A stretch of 64,000 nt of DNA from Alteromonas oceanisediminis (GCF_018474025.1 NZ_JAHCTA010000003.1:1-64000), one strand, 5' to 3'; numbered from the stretch's first letter, positions 37,095 through 46,772 are shown. The notes: generated by a model not told the origin, from the letters alone. Translations and numbers: made by a program.

Positions 37095-38515
37095 CTAGCG
37101 AACAACGACACGCCGAAGTACTTTACCGCCACCGTGTTAACAAAAATCACTGCCAAGATAACGGGTATAAAGGTGCCGACAGAAATATCGACGTAGCGCT
37201 CAAATAGAGACCCTTTATATTTCGGCGCACCCTGATCCAACTCGGCATTGAAGTTATGTTTCTTCCAGCGATAAATTACGAATAAACAAATCAGCAGGCC
37301 ATTAAGTGGCAATATGGTGTCGTAGAATACGTCGTAGACGATATCAAAAAATGATTTTGTCGCACCAGCGTAGCTGGTAAATTCGGTGAAAAAGCTCACC
37401 ATCCCAAAACTCAGCGCACAACAAACCGCAAAGACAACCAGCAACAGCCCCAACAGGCCCAGTGCTGACTTACGCGAAACGCCTTTTTCATCCATTAATG
37501 CGGCTACGGGAACCTCAAATATCGAGACAATTGATGTGATTGCAGCAAAGAACACCAGTAAGAAAAACACGCTGGCTACGGCGCTAGCACCGAAATACCC
37601 AAGGCTTGCTTGCAATGCTAAGAATATCTTGGGCAGAAAGCTGAAAATCATACTGATGGATGATTCACTCAATTCACTGGGGTCAATATTTGGATTGAAT
37701 GAAAATATTGCGGGCAAAATCATTAAACCAGCCACAAAAGCGACCAAGGTGTCGGTGAGTGCTACCAGCTTCGCCGATCCGGGAATATCGGCGCGTTTGT
37801 TGATGTAACTGCCGTAAGTGATCATGATCCCCATGCCTAACGACAGAGAAAAGAATGCTTGCGATAGCGCACCATTGACCACCGATGCGTCTATTTTGCT
37901 GAAATCTGGTACCAGATAGTACTCCACACCCGCCAAGGCGTTGTCGCGGGTAAGTACAAAGCCCACTAACACCAGTAACATAACGAAGAGCGATGGCATT
38001 AACAACTTTGCGGCTTTTTCGATGCCGTCCTTCACGCCACCTTGCAATATCAAATAGACAATCGCCAGCACCGCAACCATGTAATAAAAAACACTCTGGC
38101 CTTGAATAAAGGTGCCAAAGGTTTCAGGGTTTGCTAGTTCGTCAAGATTGCCGAGTGTCGATTCGACCAGATAACCAAATATCCAGACGGTGATCACGAG
38201 ATAAAAAACCGCGATCATAAATGGCGTAATAATCGACAACCAGCCGGCTATTTTCCACTGCCACGCACCACCACTAAGCTTAGTGTAGGCGCCAAGCGGA
38301 TCTTTGCCAGCGTGGCGGCCGACCGACATTTCGGCCAACATCACCGGTAAGCAAATTAAGAATACAAACAGGGCGTACATTAATAAGAACGCACCACCAC
38401 CATTTTTAGCAGCGCCTACGGGGAAGCCCACAAGATTACCAATACCCACAGCTGAGCCTGCGGCGGCTAGAATAAAACCTAAGCGCGAGCCAAACTCTTC
38501 TCTCGAAGCACTCAT
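37091..38515 (-). CDS. Sodium-dependent NSS-family transporter
   Basis: 474 residues with about 12 membrane segments. The N-terminal LGFILAAAGSAVGIGNLVGFP is the classical signature of the neurotransmitter:sodium symporter family, in which the unwound TM1 region binds Na+ and substrate. Such bacterial carriers usually import amino acids. The substrate cannot be told from the sequence. It is transcribed alone, and the T/A-rich stretch after 38515 is its promoter region. Confidence 0.93.
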   Translation of the reverse strand: MSASREEFGSRLGFILAAAGSAVGIGNLVGFPVGAAKNGGGAFLLMYALFVFLICLPVMLAEMSVGRHAGKDPLGAYTKLSGGAWQWKIAGWLSIITPFMIAVFYLVITVWIFGYLVESTLGNLDELANPETFGTFIQGQSVFYYMVAVLAIVYLILQGGVKDGIEKAAKLLMPSLFVMLLVLVGFVLTRDNALAGVEYYLVPDFSKIDASVVNGALSQAFFSLSLGMGIMITYGSYINKRADIPGSAKLVALTDTLVAFVAGLMILPAIFSFNPNIDPSELSESSISMIFSFLPKIFLALQASLGYFGASAVASVFFLLVFFAAITSIVSIFEVPVAALMDEKGVSRKSALGLLGLLLVVFAVCCALSFGMVSFFTEFTSYAGATKSFFDIVYDVFYDTILPLNGLLICLFVIYRWKKHNFNAELDQGAPKYKGSLFERYVDISVGTFIPVILAVIFVNTVAVKYFGVSLFAS

Positions 38516-38693
38516 AACACGTTCCTTCCTATCGAATTATTATTGTTGTTATTACTGCGGTGCATGGGGCGTGCCCTATTTTTTTTGCACCTTTTTATCG
38601 TTCAGCATACTAGCAGTTGCAATTCACCTTGCCTAGCATGCCGCCGATCAACACACAAAATAGTCCGATAGGCGGATCAGCGAATTTATCAAC

Positions 38694-39431
38694 CTACCAG
38701 TGAATTTCCTCACCCTGCCAATCGATATAGTGAATGTTTGGATCGGTGCCCAGTGACGGTAGGATACTGAGCAGTTGTGACGCCGTGAAGTCGGGGGTGA
38801 ACAGCTTGCTCGGTTTAACATTGCTCTGAAAGGGTTTCGACAAGCCCGTGTCGACCGTTCCGGGGTGATAACACACCAGCCGGGTATTTTTTGAGCGGCG
38901 CGCGTACTCTACACTGGCGGTTTTCATCAGCATATTTAACGCGGCCTTGGATGCGCGATAGCCGTACCATCCGCCCAGATGATTATCACTAATGCTACCA
39001 ACACGAGCACTGAAGGCAACGTAGGTTGCACCACCGCTGTGAACAATTTTATGCGCTTGTTTTAGCCACTGCGCATGTGTCATGGTGTTGACCTCGAAGT
39101 AGCGTGTGAGGTTGGCGATATCAATATCTTCTAACCGTTTTTCTGGTTTCACCGTATCGCTGTGCAGCAAACCAATCGTATTGATAATCAGCGAAAATGC
39201 GGTGTCCTCGTCACACCATGCAGAAATTTGCGTTTCAAGCGCTTCAGTATCCAAACTATCCAACGTAATCCATGTCAGCGTCTTGGCGTCTTCCGCTAGC
39301 GCTGTGGGTACAGACGCTGCTCGTGAAACCACGTAAACCCGATCGTAAGTTTCAGAAGCAACGAGTTGTTGAATGAGAGCTTGCGCAATGCCACCGCTGC
39401 CGCCAATAACTAACGCATTATTTGCGCTCAT
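38694..39431 (-). CDS. Short-chain dehydrogenase/reductase
   Basis: About 245 residues. A classical SDR with glycine motif GGSGGIAQALIQ, active-site Ser, and Tyr and Lys in YGYRASKAALNM. HPGTVDTGLSKPF after the active site resembles the C-factor/CsgA-like group. The start at 39431 is chosen for its GAGGAGATTCTC ribosome binding site and it overlaps the end of the DUF393 gene by 14 bp, so the two are coupled. Confidence 0.88.
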   Translation of the reverse strand: MSANNALVIGGSGGIAQALIQQLVASETYDRVYVVSRAASVPTALAEDAKTLTWITLDSLDTEALETQISAWCDEDTAFSLIINTIGLLHSDTVKPEKRLEDIDIANLTRYFEVNTMTHAQWLKQAHKIVHSGGATYVAFSARVGSISDNHLGGWYGYRASKAALNMLMKTASVEYARRSKNTRLVCYHPGTVDTGLSKPFQSNVKPSKLFTPDFTASQLLSILPSLGTDPNIHYIDWQGEEIHW

Positions 39432-39846
39432 GAGAATCTCCTCTAGTTGGATTGCAATGCCCATTTTCACACTGTGATTTTCCCATCAGTAGCGTGGAAA
39501 TACGCTGTCGATGACGTGCAAAGACCGTATAGGCCCAATCAGCAAACCAACGGATCACCGGCCATCGCAGTGGCGCATACAGCCAGCCTTTACCCACCAA
39601 TCGCCATGCTGTGTAGGTGACATCTAACCCCGTTAACATTTCACCATGTGACCAGCGCCCGTGGATTTTAGCCTGCAAATCTCGTTGGCTTAGGCCGGGG
39701 TGGTCAGTGGAAAATTGCGGGTGATTGATGTCGACAAAAATCAGTTTTTGCTGCGTATTCCGCTTCATCAGATGCTTCATTTCAGTCATACACAGCGGGC
39801 AGTTTCCGTCATAAAAAACAGTAAAGGTCGCAAAACCAGTTGGCAT
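39418..39846 (-). CDS. DUF393 (DCC family) thiol-disulfide oxidoreductase-like protein
   Basis: About 142 residues. The N-terminal FYDGNCPLCMTEM is the DCC-family motif with the CXXC-type pair, a thioredoxin-like fold. A second motif, LTGLDVTYTAWRLVGKGWL, follows. The start at 39846 has GGAGGATTT immediately upstream. The reaction is not known for the family. Overlap with the SDR gene makes a two-gene operon. Confidence 0.88.
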   Translation of the reverse strand: MPTGFATFTVFYDGNCPLCMTEMKHLMKRNTQQKLIFVDINHPQFSTDHPGLSQRDLQAKIHGRWSHGEMLTGLDVTYTAWRLVGKGWLYAPLRWPVIRWFADWAYTVFARHRQRISTLLMGKSQCENGHCNPTRGDSHERK

Positions 39847-39992
39847 AAATCCTCCATAGCCGCACGATTTACTCTGCACGGTGTGACCAGTGAGCTGTTG
39901 TTACGCAAAAAAAACTATCTTGGATGACTTGAAGTTTACGGGTCGCGGGCATACGTTTGAGGTTCTCTCACGATGTTCTCAAAGAGGCCCCT

Positions 39993-40532
39993 ATGGCAAA
40001 TATCCAACAAGCAACCCTGGCCGGTGGCTGTTTCTGGTGTATCGAATCAGCGTTCAACAGTGTGAAAGGTGTGCAATCTGCACTATCGGGTTACGCCGGT
40101 GGTTCCGTCGAAAACCCATCGTATGAAGCGGTTTGCAGCGGCAACACCGGGCATGCCGAAGTCGTTAGGGTTAATTTTGACGCAGACGTCATCAGTTTCC
40201 GCTCAATTCTCGAAATTTTTTTCGCATTACACAATCCCACCCAATTGGGTCGGCAGGGAAACGACGTTGGCTCTCAGTATCGTAGCGCCGTGTTTTACCA
40301 CTCTGAGGAACAAAAAGAGGCAGCGGAAACCATTATTGCAGAAATTGAAGCACAGCAGATTTGGTCTGACCCTGTCGTGACAGAAGTCGTGCCGCTGAAT
40401 AATTACTATGAAGCGGAAGCCTACCATCAGGACTATTTCAGCAACAATCCACAGAACACCTACTGCAACATGGTCGTAGCACCCAAGTTAGCAAAGTTTA
40501 AAAAAACCTTTGCACAAAACCTGAAGGACTAG
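39993..40532 (+). CDS. msrA: Peptide methionine-S-sulfoxide reductase MsrA
   Basis: About 179 residues. It reduces methionine-S-sulfoxide in proteins, repairing oxidative damage. The catalytic cysteine is in LAGGCFWCIE, and GNTGHAEVVRV, GNDVGSQYRS and AYHQDYF are family blocks. The start at 39993 follows AGAGG; the frame to 39957 has no such site. The TAG stop codon falls on the outermost bases of the repeat element copy 2, so the element abuts or supplies the gene's end. Confidence 0.95.
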   Translation: MANIQQATLAGGCFWCIESAFNSVKGVQSALSGYAGGSVENPSYEAVCSGNTGHAEVVRVNFDADVISFRSILEIFFALHNPTQLGRQGNDVGSQYRSAVFYHSEEQKEAAETIIAEIEAQQIWSDPVVTEVVPLNNYYEAEAYHQDYFSNNPQNTYCNMVVAPKLAKFKKTFAQNLKD

Positions 40533-40797
40533 GGTCTGTTGATCTTTGCTGTTCAATTTTGCAGCGGTTTGTGCTTCATTTTTACAATGCAGAGTGACTG
40601 TGGTGTAGTGACTCTACATAAAGGAACGATAAAGCAGTAGAAATGAAGCACAAGCCCTGCCTGAAGGGTTCAACCATAGCCTTCCTGCTCTTTGTTGCTT
40701 GCCCTTGACTTAGAATAACTAAGCCTGTGGACAAGCGTCGCGATCAGAAAGGCTATGATTGAACAAAACTTGTACAGCAAAGATCAACAGACCCTAG
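40529..40797. repeat. Palindromic repeat element, copy 2 (three-armed, MITE-like)
   Basis: A 269-bp element with perfect 24-bp inverted repeats (40529-40552 and 40774-40797, core CTAGGGTCTGTTGATCTTT). The first arm, about 40566-40656, has a stem of TTGTGCTTCATTT with its complement and apex TGTAG-TGACT-CTACA (40604-40618). The second arm, about 40669-40765, has a stem of GTTCAACCATAGCCTT with one mismatch, and apex CTTAG-AATAA-CTAAG (40709-40723). It is in opposite orientation to copy 1, and the reverse complement of copy 1 shows the same apexes in the same order. CTAG occurs at both ends and could be part of the terminus or a palindromic target duplication. There is no gene inside. Confidence 0.87.
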
Positions 40798-40815
40798 GTA
40801 GGTTCGCTCTCAGTG

Positions 40816-42024
40816 CTAATTCTGAGAGCGATACATAGCCAGCCATTCAGCTCTGATTGGCAACGAATAAATGAGCGGGCTCATGGCCTCGTAACGTGCA
40901 CGGTTTGATTCACATACGATGTTTTTCAGATAATTGCGCTTCCACGGATCGTTAATCAACCAAAGCCGCACTCCATCTACGGCTACGCCCTCCAATGATG
41001 CATTATCCATCAATTCGAACGGCTCACAGCGTGGGCTAGTTTCTGACGGTGTTTCTGCTCTGGCGCCCGGTTCAATCTGCGCGCCTGTCGGTGCCTCAAA
41101 CGCCAATTGAATAATTTGTGTTGGCTGTTGCCGACTCAAATCAATCAACCACAATTGGTTATCGTTTCGGGCAGCCGCGATTAGCAAACCCGCATGGCCT
41201 GCTAATGGGAGATAATCCATGCCGTTAATCGGATGGTTCCCTGTCTCAAATTGCGGTAATCGCAACATCGGATCGCTGACTTCAGCGAAACCGTTTTGTT
41301 GCCAAAAATCTGCCGTCACCGGCACAGAAAATAGCCTCGGCTGTCCGGCAGCATCTTTCTCTAAGCCAAGATACAGTGTGCCATTGGGCGCAAACGCCAT
41401 CGCTTCGATGCCATCATTAGGGAAGTCACCCACGTTAAGAGATAAAGGATACTGAAGCGGGCGAACATGAGTCATCGTCAATGATTCATCATCGCGCTTT
41501 ACGCGCACTAACAGTGTCGGGTATGCGGTAGATCCGGTTTGGCTAAAACGTTCCTGGCATCGTGGCGACAAAGCCCCCGTGCGTGTAGCGTCCTCGGTCA
41601 CGAGTATGAATACATTCGGGTCGTTAGGATCGACAACAAGCGCCTCAAAATCAGGCTCATCCGACAGGTAAGCAGCAAAGCAGCTTCTTCGTACCTGAGA
41701 TGACATCGACATCGGGCCCAATTTAGACACTACGATGCCGCTTGCTGGGTCGATAAAATGTAATCTACGCCGTTGTTCTTCCAGTGCACTGCCATCAGAC
41801 ACACTGACCAGTAAACCCTCTTGCATGACCAGCCCAGAGGTTTGCGGGTCTTGCATAATACTGCCGTCAGATTCAACAAGCCATTGTCCTTGAACCGTAT
41901 AAACACTGGGTTGCGCAGGTTCTTTTTGTTCAGGCGGCGACGTCTCCGGTGAGCATGCACCCAACACCAGTAAAGCGCTTGTCATTAACACGACGATCGG
42001 CAATGAAGAATATTTAAGCAACAT
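40816..42024 (-). CDS. Predicted lipoprotein with beta-propeller/phytase-esterase-like fold
   Basis: 402 residues. The signal MLLKYSSLPIVVLMTSALLVLGAC ends in a lipobox with cysteine at about 24, so it is lipid-anchored. The rest has repeating strands with loops such as GIEAMAFAPNGTLYLGLEKD and DNASLEGVAVDGVRLWLINDPW, typical of the esterase-like phytase/beta-propeller group. No catalytic motif is certain. It stands alone, divergent from the PhoD-like gene. Confidence 0.72.
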   Translation of the reverse strand: MLLKYSSLPIVVLMTSALLVLGACSPETSPPEQKEPAQPSVYTVQGQWLVESDGSIMQDPQTSGLVMQEGLLVSVSDGSALEEQRRRLHFIDPASGIVVSKLGPMSMSSQVRRSCFAAYLSDEPDFEALVVDPNDPNVFILVTEDATRTGALSPRCQERFSQTGSTAYPTLLVRVKRDDESLTMTHVRPLQYPLSLNVGDFPNDGIEAMAFAPNGTLYLGLEKDAAGQPRLFSVPVTADFWQQNGFAEVSDPMLRLPQFETGNHPINGMDYLPLAGHAGLLIAAARNDNQLWLIDLSRQQPTQIIQLAFEAPTGAQIEPGARAETPSETSPRCEPFELMDNASLEGVAVDGVRLWLINDPWKRNYLKNIVCESNRARYEAMSPLIYSLPIRAEWLAMYRSQN

Positions 42025-42164
42025 AAAAAACGCCTTTGTTGAGCGGCATGAAAAACGCGTCTACGCTACACGCGCTGCGCGCCACCCGCAAGATTTTTTG
42101 GCCTAAGCCAGTCCTACTGGTAGACTCTGCTTTATCCATTTAGTTTGCCGACGGACGCGTTTAT

Positions 42165-44087
42165 TTGACTCAATCGAAAAGCCTGGCAGAGCCATTACCA
42201 CTTATTTTATGTGGTCCAATTTTGCGCCATTGTGATCCCGAGCAGCTAACCGTTTGGTTGGTTACCAGCCGTCCAGAGTCACTGGCCATTTCATTGGGTG
42301 GTGCAGAGCATGAACTATCGCTAGAGCCTCATGTAAAAAGTCAGCAGCAAACCATACAAATTGGCCAACATGCCTATATTCATTTGCTGTCTGTGCGTTC
42401 GGCTGATTTGCTACGCGACGGGCATCGATATGCGTATCGCGTAATGTCAGGTGCCGGTCATTGGCAAGACACGCAGCCATCGGACTCCTCCATGTATTAC
42501 GCTGGGCAAGAAGCGTTTTACTTTGTGTATCAGCGCACAATCTCGCAAGTGTTACATGGCTCCTGTCGCAAACCTCACTTTGAAGGTGCTGATGCACTGG
42601 CCAACATTGATAACTTACTCAACGAGGCACAGAGTGCACCAGAAAAGTCACCATCCCTGCTCATGATGAGCGGTGACCAGATCTATGCCGATGACGTGGC
42701 AGGCCCAACACTGCATGCCATTCGACAGGTAATTCAACGGCTTGGGCTGCATCACGAAGTGCTCAACGGTGCCACGCTAGAAAGTTCGGCTGATTTGGAT
42801 ACCAGCGAGCACAATTTCTATCAGCGCGAGATGCTACTCCCACAAACAGAAGACAACAGTGTGTTGGGTAAGGTATTTTTCCGAGCGAAACGAAAACCTA
42901 TTTTCACGTCGGTTAACGCAAAAAATCATTTAATTGCACTGTCAGAAATGCTGGCGATGTATTTATTGGTGTGGTCTCCCGTCCTGTGGCGTTATCTGGA
43001 TTTACGCTGCCCTGAGGATAGGATGGACGCAAAATTCGCGCCGCTCTATCAACGTGAGCTAGACACCCTATCAGGTTTTACCGACGCACTTCCGGCGGTG
43101 GCGCGCTCACTGGCTCATGTGCCTACGTACATGATTTTTGATGATCACGATGTCAGTGATGACTGGAATCTTACCCGACGTTGGGAAGAAGCGGTCTACA
43201 GCCACCCGCTGTCAAAGCGGATGATTGGTAATGCATTAACAGCCTACTGGCTATGTCAAGGCTGGGGCAACATGCCTCACAAATTTCAGGCCCTGTATAA
43301 CGCGGCACAGGACACGTTCACCCCCTCGCAGTATCAGCGACTGGATAACTTCATTGCGCAGGTGTTGGATTTCGATGCCTGGCATTATTGCATTGATACC
43401 AGTCCTCCTGTTTACGTGATGGATACGCGCACACGTCGCTGGCGTTCTGAATCAAACCCAGATAAACCCTCCGGTTTACTTGACTGGGAAGCACTTTGTG
43501 AGTTTCAGCAGCGTGTGATCGGTAAACCGGCGGTCATTGTTGTCTCAGCGGCCCCCATTTTCGGCCTAAAGTTCATTGAAGCCGTCCAAAAGGTGTTTAC
43601 GGCTTTTGGGCTAGCCTTGGTGGTAGATGCCGAAAACTGGATGGCGCATAAGGGCACTGCACAGGTTATTCTGAACATTTTTAAACACGTCAAAACACCA
43701 CCTCAATTTATTATCCTGAGCGGCGATGTACATTATTCGTTCGTGTATGACGTGACGTTGCGCTTTAAGCGGCACAGCCCGAAAATAGTCCAGTTCACCT
43801 GCAGTGGTTTTAAGAATGCTTTTCCAACTGGATTGCTCACTTGGTTTGACCGGCTAAACAGTGTGTTTTACTCAAAACGCTCTCCCTTGAACTATTTTAC
43901 ACGGCGTCGAAATATGCGCATTGTTGAACGCGATCCGGATCCAGTGCGTAATCAACATGTCGTGGGTGATGTTGTCAATGGTGCTGCTGTGGGTCAACTG
44001 TGCCTGTCAGCATCAGGTGAGCCTACTCATTGCCGCGTTTTATTAGCCAACGGCGATGTCATTACTTTCAAGCCAGAACACGATTAA
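42165..44087 (+). CDS. PhoD-like metallophosphatase
   Basis: 640 residues with no signal peptide. Metal-binding blocks GDQIYADDVAGP, IFDDHDVSDDW and LSGDVHYSF are those of the PhoD family of alkaline phosphatase/phospholipase-D-like enzymes with a binuclear iron/calcium centre. The start is TTG at 42165 with a weak ribosome binding site; no earlier in-frame ATG is available. The lack of a signal peptide suggests a cytoplasmic role. The fldB gene follows 31 bp later. Confidence 0.86.
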   Translation: MTQSKSLAEPLPLILCGPILRHCDPEQLTVWLVTSRPESLAISLGGAEHELSLEPHVKSQQQTIQIGQHAYIHLLSVRSADLLRDGHRYAYRVMSGAGHWQDTQPSDSSMYYAGQEAFYFVYQRTISQVLHGSCRKPHFEGADALANIDNLLNEAQSAPEKSPSLLMMSGDQIYADDVAGPTLHAIRQVIQRLGLHHEVLNGATLESSADLDTSEHNFYQREMLLPQTEDNSVLGKVFFRAKRKPIFTSVNAKNHLIALSEMLAMYLLVWSPVLWRYLDLRCPEDRMDAKFAPLYQRELDTLSGFTDALPAVARSLAHVPTYMIFDDHDVSDDWNLTRRWEEAVYSHPLSKRMIGNALTAYWLCQGWGNMPHKFQALYNAAQDTFTPSQYQRLDNFIAQVLDFDAWHYCIDTSPPVYVMDTRTRRWRSESNPDKPSGLLDWEALCEFQQRVIGKPAVIVVSAAPIFGLKFIEAVQKVFTAFGLALVVDAENWMAHKGTAQVILNIFKHVKTPPQFIILSGDVHYSFVYDVTLRFKRHSPKIVQFTCSGFKNAFPTGLLTWFDRLNSVFYSKRSPLNYFTRRRNMRIVERDPDPVRNQHVVGDVVNGAAVGQLCLSASGEPTHCRVLLANGDVITFKPEHD

Positions 44088-44118
44088 CCCCGCAAGCGAC
44101 TAATAAAGGCAATAACGA

Positions 44119-44655
44119 ATGAGTAATAACGAACTACGCATTGGGCTTTTTTATGGCTCTACCACCTGCTATACCGAGATGGCTGCGGAGAAAGTTCAGA
44201 CGCAATTAAATCAAATATTGGGGGCAGACTGCGTTAGTCTGTTCAATCTCAAAGACGACAACCTGTCGCGCACCGCCGATTTCGATATTTTGATTTTTGG
44301 TATTTCTACCTGGGATTTTGGTGAAATACAGGAAGATTGGGAATCGCAATGGCAGGATATTCGCAACCTTAATCTTTCCGGCAAGGTTGTTGCGCATTTC
44401 GGCCTTGGCGATCAACTGGGCTACGCCGACTGGTTTCAAGACGCGCTGGGTATGTTGCACGACGAAGTGGTTGCGCGGCAAGCCATCGTCATCGGCTACT
44501 GGCCTAACCAAGGCTATGAATTTACTCAGTCCAAAGCGCTTACTGACGACAAAAGCCATTTTGTGGGGTTGTCGCTGGATGACGAAAACCAATATGACCA
44601 AACAGATGAGCGCATTCATCAATGGTGTCATCAACTGATTGAGGAGTTGAGTTAA
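44119..44655 (+). CDS. fldB: Flavodoxin FldB
   Basis: 178 residues. A long-chain flavodoxin with FMN-phosphate loop FYGSTTCYTEMAAEK, TWDFGEIQEDWE, GLGDQLGYADWFQDALGMLHD and WPNQGYEFTQS. The TTCYTEMAAEK form and length match E. coli FldB, a low-potential electron carrier. It is followed 5 bp later by a barrel protein gene. Confidence 0.95.
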   Translation: MSNNELRIGLFYGSTTCYTEMAAEKVQTQLNQILGADCVSLFNLKDDNLSRTADFDILIFGISTWDFGEIQEDWESQWQDIRNLNLSGKVVAHFGLGDQLGYADWFQDALGMLHDEVVARQAIVIGYWPNQGYEFTQSKALTDDKSHFVGLSLDDENQYDQTDERIHQWCHQLIEELS

Positions 44656-44660
44656 GGCCT

Positions 44661-45359
44661 ATGAAGATACGATGGCTACTTTTGTTGCTTATGTTGACGT
44701 CCGCTGGCATACAGGCGCAGTCAATTACTCTGAATTACCAGAGTCGTTACGTGACTGAAGGTCGAGACAACCTAGGCGATGGCGGTATCGCGTGGATGAT
44801 TGCCGAATTGCCAACATTACCCTACGACGCTGCTGAAAATCTGACATTTACGGCCGAATACGGCGTAGCTACCGCCGACAGTATTGACTATGACGAATTA
44901 ATCATAACAGCGGCGTACGCCGGTGAAGTTGGGCAGTTTAGCTATCGTATGGGCGCATCCAGGCTGGAGTTTTTGAATGATAGCGTGTTCGATAACGAAT
45001 TATTCGTGAACGTTAGTACAGCCTTGACACATGGCATTAGAACAACACTTGAGGCAATCTACAGTACCGAACAAGACGGCACGTTTGTGCTTTTTAGCAA
45101 CGAGCGCCCGTTTGCGGTGAACCGTCAATTCACGGTTACGCCATACATTGCTATCGGCTTTGACTATGGCTATGCGTCTAAACGCTACGACGGGTACAAC
45201 CACATATCACTGGGCGCCGCGACAGACTTTTCAATCACCGAAAAAAGCACCGTCAACCTTTCGTATCAATGGGATATTCGCGGTAGCGACATCCGAAACA
45301 CCGTGGCTGACGCGCGCGACCAGCACTGGCTAAGCTTAGGCTACTCATACGCGTTCTAA
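44661..45359 (+). CDS. Secreted beta-barrel-like outer membrane protein
   Basis: 232 residues. Signal peptide MKIRWLLLLLMLTSAGIQAQS, then about ten amphipathic strands (SRYVTEGRDNLGDGGIAW, FTVTPYIAIGFDYGY, and others) ending in LSLGYSYAF with a terminal Phe. This is the pattern of a small outer membrane barrel. No family name is certain. Its stop TAA overlaps the ATG of the next gene (TAATG). Confidence 0.75.
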   Translation: MKIRWLLLLLMLTSAGIQAQSITLNYQSRYVTEGRDNLGDGGIAWMIAELPTLPYDAAENLTFTAEYGVATADSIDYDELIITAAYAGEVGQFSYRMGASRLEFLNDSVFDNELFVNVSTALTHGIRTTLEAIYSTEQDGTFVLFSNERPFAVNRQFTVTPYIAIGFDYGYASKRYDGYNHISLGAATDFSITEKSTVNLSYQWDIRGSDIRNTVADARDQHWLSLGYSYAF

Positions 45360-46213
45360 TGCCTTCATTAAAGCCATCGCGACTGCACAAACCCTATTAT
45401 CGCAACGGTGACAACCATCGTAGCGGCGCCGACGTCAGCTTCACCGATATCCAGCGTCTGTTTGGTTTTCGCACCATACAGGTGGGCCGTTGGGTTTCCG
45501 CCACGGAACAGCAATTGGCCGCTAACCTGTTTTTCGATGCATTGTGCGACTTAGCAGACATATTGCAGGTCCCAGAGCCTGTGATTTCGCTGAACAACAC
45601 CCTAAGCCTAGTCTTTGGCAGCGGTGGTCAAAAGTATGCCAGTGCGCATTACAATGCGAAGACACGGCAATTGGCGCTGGCAAAAAATGCTGGCGGAGGC
45701 GCGCTAGCCCACGAATGGTTTCATGCGTTCGATCACTACATTGCACGCAAGACCTTCGCCGACGCGAAGGCTTACGAGTTTGCCAGCCAATGTTGGCTCG
45801 ACAATCGAAGCCCGGTTGAACACCCTCTGAACCAGTATTTGTTTACCGTATTTGAAGCCCTTTTCATCGAACAGAATGAAACGTTCGCTGGGCAAAGTAG
45901 TGATTACTTTCGTCGCGCCGTGGCCATCGATAAATCCTTAGGCGGTTACTATTTTGCTCAACCACCGGAACTAGCCGCTCGCGCTTTTGAGTCTGTGATC
46001 CAGTCTGGCGCGATCAAAAACCATTTTCTTGCGTCAGGCACGCTTCAGTCTGCTGAAGCAAAAATGGGCGCCTACCCCAATGTGGCTGAGCGAGAGAATA
46101 TTAGTAAGAAACTGTTCAGATACTTTCATTACTTGGGCCAAGGCGTGAGTAAGCAATTACAATCTGCTCATTCAAGTAGCCCAAACACCCCATCAATTGA
46201 ACAAAAAGTGTGA
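45359..46213 (+). CDS. CLCA_X-like protein with HExxH motif
   Basis: 284 residues without signal peptide. KPYYRNGDNHRSGADVSFTDIQRLFGF and the block AGGGALAHEWFHAFDHYIA resemble the CLCA_X family as I remember it. HEWFH is a HExxH zinc-metallopeptidase-type motif, with D and H following. Activity is unproven. Coupled translation with the preceding barrel gene suggests a shared function. Confidence 0.72.
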   Translation: MPSLKPSRLHKPYYRNGDNHRSGADVSFTDIQRLFGFRTIQVGRWVSATEQQLAANLFFDALCDLADILQVPEPVISLNNTLSLVFGSGGQKYASAHYNAKTRQLALAKNAGGGALAHEWFHAFDHYIARKTFADAKAYEFASQCWLDNRSPVEHPLNQYLFTVFEALFIEQNETFAGQSSDYFRRAVAIDKSLGGYYFAQPPELAARAFESVIQSGAIKNHFLASGTLQSAEAKMGAYPNVAERENISKKLFRYFHYLGQGVSKQLQSAHSSSPNTPSIEQKV

Positions 46214-46307
46214 CGGAAGTAAAAGAAAGATCGCAACGGGGGCTATTCATTTCAAATTCAACCAGTATACTAAGAGGTCTGATTGACGTAACAAGAATGC
46301 TAACGAG

Positions 46308-46712
46308 ATGAAAAGAAAAAAGCATACCTCGGCTGATGACGACGCCCAGATTGATATGACACCGATGCTCGACATCGTATTTATTATGTTGATCTTCTTT
46401 ATCGTGACTACGTCATTTGTTAAAGAGAAAGGCTTAGAAGTTAACCGTCCAAAAGACAACAACTCTCCGCAGAAACCAAGTAAAGCACTGTCTATTCAGA
46501 TTGATGAGCTTGGTCAAATTCGAATGAATGGTCGCCAGGTTGATATCCGTCGCGTTGTCGCCAACATTCAGACATTTCTGGCTGAGAACAATACGGACTC
46601 TGCCGCTATCCAAGCTCATGAAGATACAGAGCATGGTACGGTGGTTGAAGTGATGAACCAAGCTAAAGAAGCGGGTATCGAGAAAGTATCGGTACTAGTA
46701 AAAGGCGCGTAA
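46308..46712 (+). CDS. ExbD-like biopolymer transport protein
   Basis: 134 residues. One N-terminal membrane helix (about 24-43) with the ion-conducting Asp in IDMTPMLDIVFIMLIFF and a periplasmic C-terminal domain. ExbD works with ExbB and TonB to energise outer membrane receptors. No exbB gene lies beside it, which is unusual; the partner may be elsewhere. A TonB-dependent receptor is encoded 12 kb away in this window. A terminator follows. Confidence 0.88.
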   Translation: MKRKKHTSADDDAQIDMTPMLDIVFIMLIFFIVTTSFVKEKGLEVNRPKDNNSPQKPSKALSIQIDELGQIRMNGRQVDIRRVVANIQTFLAENNTDSAAIQAHEDTEHGTVVEVMNQAKEAGIEKVSVLVKGA

Positions 46713-46772
46713 CAACGCCGTAATTAATAGAAACCGAGCTGTGAAGTGCGATCCTAAGCAGCTTCCGGTAGC

